Source: JBOGVZ01 sp050692985 (GTDB taxonomy: Bacteria > Actinomycetota > UBA4738 > CALAEC01). From it: 64,000 nucleotides of DNA. Location of the stretch: NCBI GenBank assembly GCA_050692985.1, contig JBOGVZ010000061.1, forward strand, positions 1 to 64,000, read 5' to 3'. The notes under the pieces were generated by a model. It saw only the letters and a list, made by a program, of their open reading frames with translations, was not told where the DNA came from and ran no database searches. This document shows, in pieces, positions 31,060 through 39,920 of the stretch. The first letter of the stretch is position 1. Every line of letters begins with the position of its first letter. A program made the position numbers and the translations under genes.

Positions 31060-33465
31060 TTACAGGCCGTACGAGCGGCCGATCAGCTCCTTCATGATCT
31101 CGGTGGTGCCCCCGCCGATCGGCCCCAGCCGAGCGTCGCGCCAGGCCCGCTGGACGGGGAACTCCATCATGTAGCCGTAGCCGCCGTGGACCTGGACGGC
31201 CTCGTCGGCCACCCGCCAGTCGAGCTCGGAGGCGAACCACTTGGCCATCGACACCTCGCGGACGGCATCCTCCCCGGCCACCACCTTCCGCAGGGCGTGG
31301 TAGGTGAGCGACCGGGCCGCCTCGATCTCCGTGGCCAGGTCGGCGAACCGGTGGCGCCACACCTGGAAGCGCCCCACCGGACGGTCGAAGGCCCGCCGGT
31401 CCCGGGCGTACCCCATGGCCATCTCCAGCGTGAGGTCCGCCGCGGCCACGGCGGCCAGGGCCATCACCACCCGCTCCCACTGGAAGTTCTCCATGATGTG
31501 GACGAATCCCCGGCCCTCCTGCCCCAGGAGGTTCTCCGCGGGCACGCGAACCTCGTCGAAGGAAAGCTCACCGGTGTGGGAGGTCCGCCACCCCACGGTA
31601 TCCAGGCGGCGTGAGGTGAAGCCGGGCGTGTCGGGCTCGACGACCAGGAGCGACAGGCCCCGGGAGCGGTCCCGGGCGCCGGGGTCGGTCCGGGCCGCCA
31701 CCACCACGTGGTCGGCGATCGGCCCGTTCGTGATGAACGTCTTCGTTCCCGTCAGCACCCAGTGGTCGCCGTCACGCGCGGCCCGGGTGGCGACGGCGCC
31801 CACGTCGGAACCGGCGCCGGGCTCGGTCACCGCCAGGGCACCGATGGCCTCACCGGCCACCGAGGGCACCAGCCACCGCCGTCGCTGCTCCTCGGTGCCG
31901 AACCGGTACACGTAATAGGAGGCCAGGTCCTTGTGGGCTCCCAGCGCGGCGGCCACCCCGCCGGAGCCGCACCGGACCAGCTCCTCGGTGATCAACGCGT
32001 CGGCCACCAGGTCCGGCCCGGTGCCCCCATAGGCCTCCTCGTACTTGGCCCCGAACAGCCCCATCTCGCCGGCCTCCCGGAACACCTCGCGGACGGGGAA
32101 GTCGCCGGCCCGCTCCCACTCCTCCGCGTGGGGTCGCAGCCGCCGTTCCACGAACTCGCGGACACCGGCCCGGAGGGCGTCGTGGTCTTCGGTGAACAGC
32201 CCTCGCTTGGGCAGGTCGGAGAACCGGGTGCCCGCCCGGGGCGGACCGGGCTCGGTCCGCGGACCCTCCATGGTCTTGGAGATCACCTCCCGCATGACCT
32301 CGTCCGTCCCTCCGCCGATCCGCAGCAGGCGGGCATCCCGCCAGGCCCGCTCCACCCACAGCTCGGTGGAGTAGCCGTACCCGCCGTGGATCTGGAGGCA
32401 CCGGTTGATGACCCGGTTCACCACCAGCCCGGCGTGGAGCTTCACCATCGAGATCTCTTTGACCGGGTACTCGCCTCGCTCCCACGCCAGGGCCACGTCG
32501 TACAGGAGCTGGCGGGCGGCCTCCAGCTCCGTGGCCATCTCGGCGAAGCGGTGGCGCAGGACCTGGAACCGGGCGATGGGCCGGCCGAACGCCTGGCGGT
32601 CCTTGGCGTACGCCAGGGTCAGCTCGAAGGCCGCCCAGGCCCCGGCGATCGACCCGGCCGCCCCAACCAGCCGCTCGCCCTGGAGCTCCCACATGATCTG
32701 GGGGAACCCCTTCCCTTCCTCTCCCAGGAGCGCGGAGGCGGGTACCCGGACGTCGTCGAGGACGAGCTCGGCGGTGTCCGAGGAGCGCATCCCCAGCTTG
32801 TCGAGCGTCCTGGACACGTGGAAGCCGGGGAGGTCGGTGTCGACCAGGAACAGGCTGAAGCCCTCATAGTTCCTCCTCCCTGGAAGATCCGCCGGCCGGC
32901 TGATGGCACGTTCGTCCCCCCCGGACCCCCCGGGCCTGTCCGTCCTGGCCACCAGGAGGCAGAAGTCGGCCCGGCGGCCGTTCGTGATGAACATCTTCCG
33001 CCCGGTGATCGCCCACCCGTCGCCGTGGCGCACCGCCGTCGTCTGGATGTTGGCCACGTCGGACCCGGCGTCGGGCTCGGAGATCCCCAGGCAGACGATC
33101 TTCTCCCCGCGGATGGCGGGGGCCAGGTACCGCTCCTTCTGCTCCTCGGTGCCGAATCGCAGGATCGGCGGGGTGGCCATCTCGGTCTGTACGGCGATGG
33201 CCATGCCCACCCCACCGGAGCCGATCCGGGCCAGCTCCTCGGCCAGGACGATGGCGTGGCTCCAGTCGCCTCCCTGGCCGCCGTGCTCCGGCGGGTACCG
33301 CAGCCCCAGCAATCCCAGGTCGCCCATCCGCTTGAACACCCAGTTCGGGAAATCGCCCTCCCGCTCCCAGTCGAGGGCGTGGGGCTGGAGCTCCGACTCC
33401 ACGAATCGCCGGACCTGGGTTCGGAGCTCCTCGTGCTCCGCCGTGAACAGGGGGTGGATGACCAC
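31060..33465 (-). CDS. Fused double acyl-CoA dehydrogenase
   Basis: One uninterrupted frame encodes two complete acyl-CoA dehydrogenases in about 801 residues. Module 1 (about 1-410) and module 2 (about 430-801) each have an N-terminal helical domain, the FAD/substrate strand (LGISEPDAGSDVA; LAVTEPGAGSDVG), WAITGRKMFITNG or its equivalent, and the C-terminal IHGGYGY or VHGGYGY plus IGGGT-D/T-E motif. Module 1 carries a polar insertion of about 25 residues (SGGDERAISRPADLPG). The linker holds FSDLPKRGLFTEDHDAL. The usual C-terminal YEGT Glu is absent in both (IGGGT), so the catalytic base must be at the alternative helix position used by isovaleryl-CoA-type enzymes. The start at GTG 33465 lacks a ribosome binding site. 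Confidence 0.88.
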   Translation of the reverse strand: MVIHPLFTAEHEELRTQVRRFVESELQPHALDWEREGDFPNWVFKRMGDLGLLGLRYPPEHGGQGGDWSHAIVLAEELARIGSGGVGMAIAVQTEMATPPILRFGTEEQKERYLAPAIRGEKIVCLGISEPDAGSDVANIQTTAVRHGDGWAITGRKMFITNGRRADFCLLVARTDRPGGSGGDERAISRPADLPGRRNYEGFSLFLVDTDLPGFHVSRTLDKLGMRSSDTAELVLDDVRVPASALLGEEGKGFPQIMWELQGERLVGAAGSIAGAWAAFELTLAYAKDRQAFGRPIARFQVLRHRFAEMATELEAARQLLYDVALAWERGEYPVKEISMVKLHAGLVVNRVINRCLQIHGGYGYSTELWVERAWRDARLLRIGGGTDEVMREVISKTMEGPRTEPGPPRAGTRFSDLPKRGLFTEDHDALRAGVREFVERRLRPHAEEWERAGDFPVREVFREAGEMGLFGAKYEEAYGGTGPDLVADALITEELVRCGSGGVAAALGAHKDLASYYVYRFGTEEQRRRWLVPSVAGEAIGALAVTEPGAGSDVGAVATRAARDGDHWVLTGTKTFITNGPIADHVVVAARTDPGARDRSRGLSLLVVEPDTPGFTSRRLDTVGWRTSHTGELSFDEVRVPAENLLGQEGRGFVHIMENFQWERVVMALAAVAAADLTLEMAMGYARDRRAFDRPVGRFQVWRHRFADLATEIEAARSLTYHALRKVVAGEDAVREVSMAKWFASELDWRVADEAVQVHGGYGYMMEFPVQRAWRDARLGPIGGGTTEIMKELIGRSYGL

Positions 33466-33541
33466 GCGGCGAGTGTACCGCCCGGTAGGTTGCCTCGGTG
33501 CCCGTCGCCGAACCGTGGGTGACTCGGTTATGTTGAGGATC

Positions 33542-33964
33542 GTGTCCGAGCGGAGGGAGGTCACCGACCGCATCTCCGGGTTCACCCTGTTCGCCGACCT
33601 GTCCCGGCCCCAGCTCGAGTCTGTGGCCCACACCTTCGACGAGGAGATGTTCGCGGAGGGGCAGCGCATCCTTCGCCAGGGCTTCAGCGGGCAGAACTTC
33701 TACGTGATCCTGGACGGTGAGGCGGCCATCCGCATCGACGGCCAGGACCGAGCCAGGCTGGCCAGGGGGGACTTCTTCGGCGAGGTCTCGGTCCTGCTGG
33801 GCACTCCCCCCACCGCGGACGTGGTGGCCCTGGGTCCCCTCCGATGCCTGGTCCTGGCCGGGCAGGACGTGGAGCAGTTCCTGGTGGACCACCCCAGGGT
33901 GATGTTCCGGTTGCTCCAGGCCGAGGCCCGCCGGCTCCAGGCCACCATCCAGTGGCAGAGCTAG
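33542..33964 (+). CDS. Cyclic-nucleotide-binding-fold protein
   Basis: About 140 residues with a single CNB domain: helical start (FTLFADLSRPQLES), the beta-roll with RILRQGFSGQNFYVILDGEA, and the cassette GDFFGEVSVLLGTPPTADV. The Arg that binds the cyclic phosphate in true cAMP sites is replaced (PPTADV instead of PRTATV), so nucleotide binding is doubtful. GTG 33542 is the likely start, with TATGTT just upstream as a possible -10; ATG 33530 is an alternative. The next gene overlaps its 3' end, and fused CNB/oxidoreductase proteins exist, so the two probably form one functional unit. Confidence 0.75.
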   Translation: MSERREVTDRISGFTLFADLSRPQLESVAHTFDEEMFAEGQRILRQGFSGQNFYVILDGEAAIRIDGQDRARLARGDFFGEVSVLLGTPPTADVVALGPLRCLVLAGQDVEQFLVDHPRVMFRLLQAEARRLQATIQWQS

Positions 33965-35454
33965 GCGACCGGCCCTGCCCGCCGGGCGACTACCCGGTGG
34001 TGGTCGTGGGAACCGGCCCCGGAGGGCTCCAGGTCAGCTACTCCCTATCCCGGCTCGGCGTCAAGCACGCCCTGCTCTCCGCCGACGACCGGCCGGCCGG
34101 GATGTTCCGCCGGTTCCCGTTCTTCCAGCGGCTCATCACGTGGACCAAGCCGTACGCCACCGCCCGGCGCGGGACCCGGGACTACGAATGGTTCGACTGG
34201 AACAGCCTGATCGGGCAGGAACAAGGGCACCGCTCGCTGGTGGCCGAGTACATGGACGGGACGTCGTATTTCCCCTCGCGGACCGAGATGCAGGCCGGCA
34301 TCGAGGCGTTCGCCGAGCGGGCCGGCATCGAGGCCCGCTACGGGTGCCATTGGGAAGGGACGCGGCGCGAGGGAGACCGCTTCGTGGTGGAGACGTCCGA
34401 CGGGGAGTACCGCTGCCAGGCGTTCGTCCCGGCGGTGGGGATGACCGCTCCGTGGAAGCCCGACACGATCCCGGGGATGGAGCACGTGCCTCACTACGTC
34501 GAGATGGAGGAGCCGAGCCGGTACTCCGACCGGCGGGTGTTCGTCATCGGCAAGCGCAACTCCGGTTTCGAGGTGGCCGACGGGCTCCTGCCATGGGCCC
34601 GGCAGATCACCCTGGCTTCCCCGCGACCGGCCCGGATCTCGATCCTCGAGCGTTCCACGGCGGCGGCCCGGGCCCGGTACATGCAGCCGTACGAGGACCA
34701 CGTGCTGGGCGGAGGGGGGACGTTCGTGCTCGACGCCGCCATCGAGCGGATCGAACGGAACGCGGACGGGTACCTGGTCCATGCCAAGGGAACGACGAAG
34801 CCCGGCGACTTCGTCTTCGAGGCCGACAAGGTCATCGCCGCCACCGGATTCACCACGCCGATGCGCGACCTCCCGGACATCGGGGTCAGCACGTTCTACC
34901 AGGACCGCCTCCCGGCCCAGACGGCGTTCTGGGAGAGCGCCGCGGTCCGGGGGATCTTCTTCGCCGGCTCGATCAGCCAGGGCTCGATCGGGCTCAAGAA
35001 ATACGGACGGCCGGGCGGCGGGGCCGCCGTGCACGGGTTCCGGTACAGCGCCGTGGTCATGGCCCGGCACATCGCCGAGGACCACCTGGGGATGACGATC
35101 GAGCGCCCCGTGCTGCGGCCCGACCAGATGGTCCCGCTGCTGGGCCACGAGGCCGCCCACGCCCCCGAGCTGTACCACCAGCAGTCGTACCTGGCCCGGG
35201 CGGTAAGCTTCGATCCGGATCGGGGCATCCGCGACGAGGGCATCGTCCCCCTGGCCCACTTCGTGGACGCCTCCGGCCCGGACTCGGTGGCCGTGACCAT
35301 CGAGACGGACGACACCGGGGACATCCACCCGGCGGCATACGTTCGGCGCGGGGGGAGGGTGGCGGAGCACATCCTTCCGGGAGACCCGCTCCTGCGCTTC
35401 GACAGCCAGGAACACAAGGGTGAGCTCGAGGGTTTGCTGAAGGGATACCTGTAG
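33952..35454 (+). CDS. FAD-dependent oxidoreductase (monooxygenase/TrxR-like)
   Basis: About 500 residues. The FAD-binding motif VVVVGTGPGGLQ lies near residue 17, an aromatic/basic segment WTKPYATARRG follows, and a second dinucleotide fold has FVIGKRNSGFE near residue 195. An ATGF motif (VIAATGFTTP) precedes the C-terminal part. The pattern is between flavin monooxygenases and thioredoxin-reductase-like proteins. No CxxC redox pair is visible. The start is uncertain; GTG 33952 is the best in-frame option and overlaps the CNB gene by 13 bases. The substrate is unknown. Confidence 0.82.
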   Translation: MAELGDRPCPPGDYPVVVVGTGPGGLQVSYSLSRLGVKHALLSADDRPAGMFRRFPFFQRLITWTKPYATARRGTRDYEWFDWNSLIGQEQGHRSLVAEYMDGTSYFPSRTEMQAGIEAFAERAGIEARYGCHWEGTRREGDRFVVETSDGEYRCQAFVPAVGMTAPWKPDTIPGMEHVPHYVEMEEPSRYSDRRVFVIGKRNSGFEVADGLLPWARQITLASPRPARISILERSTAAARARYMQPYEDHVLGGGGTFVLDAAIERIERNADGYLVHAKGTTKPGDFVFEADKVIAATGFTTPMRDLPDIGVSTFYQDRLPAQTAFWESAAVRGIFFAGSISQGSIGLKKYGRPGGGAAVHGFRYSAVVMARHIAEDHLGMTIERPVLRPDQMVPLLGHEAAHAPELYHQQSYLARAVSFDPDRGIRDEGIVPLAHFVDASGPDSVAVTIETDDTGDIHPAAYVRRGGRVAEHILPGDPLLRFDSQEHKGELEGLLKGYL

Positions 35455-35467
35455 AGGAGGAGGAAGC

Positions 35468-35902
35468 GTGGCCATCACCGACAACGACGAGCTTCGCCAG
35501 ATCTACGCCGACGCCAAGACGATCGCCGTGGTGGGGGCATCCGCGGACGAGTCCAAGGCCGCCCACACGATCCCCCGCTACCTGAAGCGCCAGGGCTACC
35601 GGATCATCCCGGTCAACCCCCGGGGCGGGGAGATCCTGGACGAGCGGGTCCGCACCTCCCTGGCGAAGATCGACGAGCCGATCGACGTGGTGGACGTGTT
35701 CCGGCCCTCGGGGGAGACGCCGGACATCGCCCGCCAGGCCGTCGAAGCCGGGGCCAAGGTCCTGTGGCTCCAGCAGGGCATCGAGCACCCCGACGCGGAG
35801 CGGACCGCCGAGGAGGCCGGGCTGAAGGTCGTCATGAACCGGTGCATGGGCGAGACCCACTACCAGCTCAACCTGGGCCCCGGCCCCCACGCCGAGGCGT
35901 AG
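35468..35902 (+). CDS. CoA-binding domain protein (YccU-like)
   Basis: A 144-residue single-domain protein of the CoA_binding family: TIAVVGASADESKAAH with a Gly-rich nucleotide loop, VNPRGGEILDERV, VVDVFRPSGETP and MNRCMGETHY at the C-terminus. Such proteins bind CoA or nucleotide in a Rossmann-like fold; the cellular role is not settled. GTG 35468 has an excellent GAGGAGGAGG seven bases upstream. It follows the oxidoreductase by 13 bases and should be co-transcribed with it. Confidence 0.92.
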   Translation: MAITDNDELRQIYADAKTIAVVGASADESKAAHTIPRYLKRQGYRIIPVNPRGGEILDERVRTSLAKIDEPIDVVDVFRPSGETPDIARQAVEAGAKVLWLQQGIEHPDAERTAEEAGLKVVMNRCMGETHYQLNLGPGPHAEA

Positions 35903-35905
35903 CCC

Positions 35906-37168
35906 TCAGCCAGCCGCCACGGGCGCCGGTCGACGCGACACCAGCAGGTAGGTCTCCATCGGCCCCTTGCCCTTGATCTCCACCGTGCCCCGGGGCCGGA
36001 GCTCGAATCGGTCCCGCAGCCGGCGGAACACCCGTTCGGTCACCTGGACCTCCCCGGGCACGCCGTGGGACTCCATCCTGCTGGCCGTGTTCACCGCGTC
36101 CCCCCACAGGTCGTAGATGAACTTCGACCGGCCGATCACCCCGGCGGTCACCGGCCCGGTGTCCATCCCGATCCGTACCGCGAGCCCCGTCCCCATCCGA
36201 TCGGCCAGACGGACGCACTCCTCGCGCATGGCCAGGGCCATGTCCGCCACGGCCTCGGCGTGGTCCGGCCGTGGCTCGGGGATCCCCCCGGCCACCATGT
36301 AGGCATCCCCGATCGTCTTGATCTTCTCCAGACCGAGGCGGTCGGCCAGGGCGTCGAACGCCGAGAACACCTCGTCCAGCAGGGTCACGACCTCACGCGG
36401 CGGGATGCGCTCGGCCAGGGGCGTGAATCCGGCGATGTCGGCGAACAGCACCGTGGCCTCCTCGAAGCCGTCGGCGATCACCACCTCGCCTTCCTTGAGC
36501 CGGGCGGCGATCGCGGCCGGGAGGACGTTCAGGAGCAAGCCCTCCGACTTCGTCCGTTCGACCTCCAGCTCGGCGTGGATCCGTTCGCGCTCCCGCACGA
36601 AGAATCGGAGCAGTCCGAACGTCGTCCCGGAGACCGCCCCGATGTTCAGGACGAAGAAGGTCACGATCACCGCCTCGGGGATCCGGTCGGCCTGGCTGGC
36701 CACCTGCGTGTCGATCACCCCGGAGACCGTCGTCAGGGCCAGGAACGCCAGGACCCAGCCGACCGCCGGGCGGGGTCCGTGGAACATGAGCGCTCCCAGC
36801 GGGGACAGCACGGCCCACAGCATCACCCCGGAGGAGGCCACGAACCCGCCCAGGCTCCACTGGAGCAGGAACGGCAGCAGCAGCATCAGCAGGAGCTGGC
36901 CGAACCGGAACATCCGGTAGCGCTTCGTGCGGACGAAGGCCACCATGCTGGCCAGGGACACCACCTGGTACCCGAGGGGGATGGCCGCGGAGACGTACAG
37001 GCCCAGGGCCCAGTAGGTGGCCACCCATACCACGGCCAGGGGGGTGATGAGCGCCGCGGAGAGCGTCAGCGTGGCCTTGCGCAGGCGCTCCTCGGCGGAG
37101 TCCGTGGGGAGGACGCCGGCGTTCGCCAGCCGCTCGACGAACCCGAGTTCCCGTGGCCCCGACATCAT
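35906..37168 (-). CDS. Membrane-bound class III adenylate cyclase
   Basis: About 420 residues. Residues 35-190 contain roughly six hydrophobic helices in three pairs. A helical linker (190-230) leads to the catalytic domain. The full adenylate cyclase set is present: metal Asp in FADIAGFTP (D244) and GDAYMVAGG (D288), the adenine-selecting Lys in IKTIGD (K284) and Asp in LWGDAVN (D357), and the transition-state pair N360/R364. It should make cAMP from ATP as a homodimer at the membrane. This is one of two cyclases in the window with canonical residues. Its 3' end faces the CoA-binding gene with three bases between. Confidence 0.92.
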   Translation of the reverse strand: MMSGPRELGFVERLANAGVLPTDSAEERLRKATLTLSAALITPLAVVWVATYWALGLYVSAAIPLGYQVVSLASMVAFVRTKRYRMFRFGQLLLMLLLPFLLQWSLGGFVASSGVMLWAVLSPLGALMFHGPRPAVGWVLAFLALTTVSGVIDTQVASQADRIPEAVIVTFFVLNIGAVSGTTFGLLRFFVRERERIHAELEVERTKSEGLLLNVLPAAIAARLKEGEVVIADGFEEATVLFADIAGFTPLAERIPPREVVTLLDEVFSAFDALADRLGLEKIKTIGDAYMVAGGIPEPRPDHAEAVADMALAMREECVRLADRMGTGLAVRIGMDTGPVTAGVIGRSKFIYDLWGDAVNTASRMESHGVPGEVQVTERVFRRLRDRFELRPRGTVEIKGKGPMETYLLVSRRPAPVAAG

Positions 37169-37190
37169 CGCCCCCGCGGGTGGGTCCAAT

Positions 37191-38360
37191 CTAGCGAGAG
37201 GGCTCCCCCGCCGCCATCGCTTCGATGAGGACGTCGGCCACCTCGGGACGGCTGAACTCCGGCGGGGGCCGCTCGCCGCCGCGGAGCATCTCCCGGACCT
37301 TGGTGCCCGACAGCGTCAGGCGATCGTCGTCACCGTGGGGGCAGATCTTCCCGGTGGCCATCCCCTCGCACCGGTGGCACCAGAACGCGTGGTCGAAGAA
37401 CAGCGGGGTGATGCCCAGCTCGTCCGGCTCGAAGCGGTCGAAGATCAGCTGGGCGTCGAACGTCCCGTAGAAGCTGCCCACGCCGGCGTGGTCGCGCCCC
37501 ACGATGAAGTGCGTGCAGCCGTAGTTCTTTCGCACGATCGCGTGGAAGATGGCCTCCTTGGGACCGGCGTATCGCATGGACGCCGGGAACACCGACAGCA
37601 GGACCCGGTCCACGGGGTAGTACCCCTCGAGCAGGACCTCGTAGCAGCGCATCCGCACGTCGGCGGGGACGTCGTCCTGCTTCGTCTCCCCCACCAAGGG
37701 GTGCAGGAGCAGGCCGTCCACCACCTCGAGCGCGCACTTCTGGATGTACTCGTGAGCCCGGTGGACGGGGTTGCGGGTCTGGAAGCCCACCACCCGTCGC
37801 CACCCCCGCTCGGCGAAGGCACTCCTGGTCTCGGCCGGGGCCATGCGACGGTCCGTGAACGTGGTGTGCTCGGGGAGGCGGAACACCCGCAGGCGGCCAC
37901 CGACGACCCAGTCACCGGCCCGGTCGAGAGCCGCCACACCCGGGTGGGCCCGGTCCACGGTCCCGAACACCGACTGCGCCTCGAGCTCGCGGTCGCGCCG
38001 GAACGACTGGTCCACCTCGAGGAGCGCCACGGCCGCGCCGTCCACCGTGAGCGTCACCGCGTCCGAACGCCCGATCCGCTTGAGCCCCTCGTCATCGGTG
38101 GACAGCGTGATCGGGATGCTCCAGGGCAGCCCCGAGGCCAGCCGCATCTCGTCGAGCACCGGGCGGTAGTCCTTCTCGACCATGAACCCGGTCAGCGGCG
38201 ACAGGGCACCGGCGGCCAGCATCTCGAGGTCGGCGGCCTCGCGCTTCCCCAGGGCGATCTTGGGGTGGTGCTCGGCCTCGGCGGCGGCGCGCTCCGCCTC
38301 CTCCCCCCGGAGGAGGAGGTCGACGAGCTCGCCGCCGTGGGGAGGGATGGTCTCGGTCAT
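37191..38360 (-). CDS. sat: Sulfate adenylyltransferase (ATP sulfurylase, Sat type)
   Basis: Makes adenylyl sulfate (APS) from sulfate and ATP. The 389-residue single-chain enzyme has the N-terminal PUA-like domain, then QTRNPVHRAHEY near residue 195, GRDHAGVG with the HxxH-like nucleotide motifs, and a Cys-rich loop WCHRCEGMATGKICPH typical of the Zn-containing Sat branch. The C-terminal GTKVREMLRGG is also present. ATG 38360 has AAGGA at proper distance. It is divergent from cysH with about 80 bases between, giving a compact sulfate-assimilation pair. APS kinase is not fused. Confidence 0.93.
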   Translation of the reverse strand: MTETIPPHGGELVDLLLRGEEAERAAAEAEHHPKIALGKREAADLEMLAAGALSPLTGFMVEKDYRPVLDEMRLASGLPWSIPITLSTDDEGLKRIGRSDAVTLTVDGAAVALLEVDQSFRRDRELEAQSVFGTVDRAHPGVAALDRAGDWVVGGRLRVFRLPEHTTFTDRRMAPAETRSAFAERGWRRVVGFQTRNPVHRAHEYIQKCALEVVDGLLLHPLVGETKQDDVPADVRMRCYEVLLEGYYPVDRVLLSVFPASMRYAGPKEAIFHAIVRKNYGCTHFIVGRDHAGVGSFYGTFDAQLIFDRFEPDELGITPLFFDHAFWCHRCEGMATGKICPHGDDDRLTLSGTKVREMLRGGERPPPEFSRPEVADVLIEAMAAGEPSR

Positions 38361-38393
38361 GCGCATCCGTCCTTCTCGTCGGGAACGGGCCAG

Positions 38394-38399
38394 AGGATA
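38394..38399 (-). promoter_or_regulatory. -10 box (TATCCT) of sat
   Basis: TATCCT on the minus strand precedes sat by 33 bases, leaving a short leader with a Shine-Dalgarno sequence. Confidence 0.45.
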
Positions 38400-38429
38400 C
38401 AGGCCGGGCGGCCGCGATGGCGAAGGCGC

Positions 38430-38435
38430 TACCCT
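38430..38435 (+). promoter_or_regulatory. Leaderless-type -10 box (TACCCT) of cysH
   Basis: TACCCT lies six bases before the GTG of cysH at 38442 with no ribosome binding site. Confidence 0.55.
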
Positions 38436-38441
38436 GGCTCC

Positions 38442-39203
38442 GTGGACCTGCCACTGCCCGAGGCGACGCTGGCGGAGCTGAACGACCGCTTCGAGCGCAG
38501 CGACGCGCAGCAGGCCCTGCGGTGGGCGCTGGAGGGCGTGGACCGGGTGGCCATCGCCTCGGCCTTCCAAGCGGACGGCACCTGTCTGCTCGACATGGCG
38601 GTGCGATTCCGCCCCGACGTCCCGGTGCTGTTCCTGGAGACCGGCTTCCACTTCGACGAGACGCTGGCGTTCAAGCGCGAGCTCACGGAGCGCCTGGGCC
38701 TCAACGTCGTCGAGCTCCGCGGTGAGCACACCCCGGAGACCCAGGCGGCCACCTACGGCGAGCGCCTCTACGAGCGAGACCCCGACCTGTGCTGCCGCCT
38801 CAACAAGGTGCTGCCGTTCAGCCGGGCCCTCCACGGCTACGACGCGTGGATCACCGCGCTCCGGCGGGACTCCGCGCCCAGCCGCGTCGGCACCCCGATC
38901 CTCGAGCAGTACGAGCTCGAGCCGGGCCGGCCGATGCTGAAGGTCAACCCCCTAGCCCCGTGGACCCGGCGCGACGTGTGGGCCTACCTGAAGGAGCGCG
39001 GCCTTCCCCACCACCCCCTGTACGACCTGGGCTATGCCCAGGTCGGGTGCGCGCCGTGCACCCGGCTGGTGTTTCCCGGGGAGGACGAGCGGGCCGGACG
39101 CTGGGACGGGGCCCAGAAGGTGGAGTGCGGGATCCACGAGGCCGCGCCGGACCATGTGGAGCCGAGCCCGGCGGCGGCCGTCAGGCCGCCGGGGGGACCC
39201 TGA
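38442..39203 (+). CDS. cysH: Adenylylsulfate (APS) reductase, iron-sulfur type
   Basis: Reduces APS to sulfite using thioredoxin. About 253 residues. The paired Cys in DLCCRLNKV and the CAPC pair in QVGCAPCTR are the four ligands of the [4Fe-4S] cluster that distinguishes APS reductases from PAPS reductases. The catalytic Cys is in ECGIHE near the C-terminus. The PP-loop-like region FLETGFHFDETL is also typical. The GTG at 38442 follows a TACCCT box directly. Its last 23 bases overlap the convergent LmeA-like gene. Together with sat it forms the start of sulfate assimilation without APS kinase. Confidence 0.93.
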   Translation: MDLPLPEATLAELNDRFERSDAQQALRWALEGVDRVAIASAFQADGTCLLDMAVRFRPDVPVLFLETGFHFDETLAFKRELTERLGLNVVELRGEHTPETQAATYGERLYERDPDLCCRLNKVLPFSRALHGYDAWITALRRDSAPSRVGTPILEQYELEPGRPMLKVNPLAPWTRRDVWAYLKERGLPHHPLYDLGYAQVGCAPCTRLVFPGEDERAGRWDGAQKVECGIHEAAPDHVEPSPAAAVRPPGGP

Positions 39204-39909
39204 TCACGGCGCTTCGCACGGCCACGTCCAGCGTGGCGTCCCCCTCCCGCACCCGGACCCGCTCGTAGCGAACCCCGGGGAGCAGCTCGGGCAGGGTCAC
39301 CTCGAAGGCCACCGTGGTGGGCGGCACCTCGAAGGATCCCCCGGCGTCCACCCGCTGCGGGGTGAACGACACCGTTCCGTCGTCGAAGCGCAGCCGCCCC
39401 GTGGCCGAGGCCTCCAGCTCCTGGTCGCCGATCTGCAAGGTCGTGGAGACCCTGATCCTGGGGCCCAGGAACTCCACCTCCACCGGTACCCCCTCGGCCT
39501 GCACGAGCGCCGACAGGGCCCCGTCGGTGATCACGGCCCGGCCGGTCCCGCGCTCGGCACGGATGACCCCGCCCCCCCGGGTGAGGAGCTGGCCGCGAGC
39601 GAACCGGACCTGCTCCAGCTCGAGGCGCACGGACTGGACCATCAGGCTTCCCGCCAGCAACCCGTCGGCCTCGACGTCCACCCGCTCGAACCGCCCCCGG
39701 GCGAACTGGACCAGGAAGGGGAACCCGTGGAGGTCCAGCCGGGGCTCCCGGGACAGGGCCAGGGACTCGGCCACCCGGCCGGCCACCCACCCCTCGGCCC
39801 ACGCCCGAAGTCCGATGTCGGCCCCGGCCAGCAGGAGCCCGAGCACCGCCGCGGCCACCACGAGCTTGCGGGCCATGCCGGAGCGGGGGCGGGCCGGTGG
39901 CCGTCTCAC
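39181..39909 (-). CDS. DUF2993 (LmeA-like) lipid-binding protein
   Basis: The 242-residue protein has an N-terminal hydrophobic segment (about 13-33: KLVVAAAVLGLLLAGADIGL) that is a signal anchor or signal peptide, followed by a beta-rich DUF2993 domain with the typical LHGFPFLVQFARGRFERV start. Mycobacterial LmeA of this family binds phospholipid and affects lipomannan synthesis. It should lie in the periplasmic space. GTG 39909 is the longest plausible start; ATG 39876 would shorten the N-terminus. It is convergent with cysH and 11 bases past the ogt stop region on the same strand. Confidence 0.85.
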   Translation of the reverse strand: MRRPPARPRSGMARKLVVAAAVLGLLLAGADIGLRAWAEGWVAGRVAESLALSREPRLDLHGFPFLVQFARGRFERVDVEADGLLAGSLMVQSVRLELEQVRFARGQLLTRGGGVIRAERGTGRAVITDGALSALVQAEGVPVEVEFLGPRIRVSTTLQIGDQELEASATGRLRFDDGTVSFTPQRVDAGGSFEVPPTTVAFEVTLPELLPGVRYERVRVREGDATLDVAVRSAVIRVPPAA

Positions 39910-39920
39910 GGGGCCGCAGC

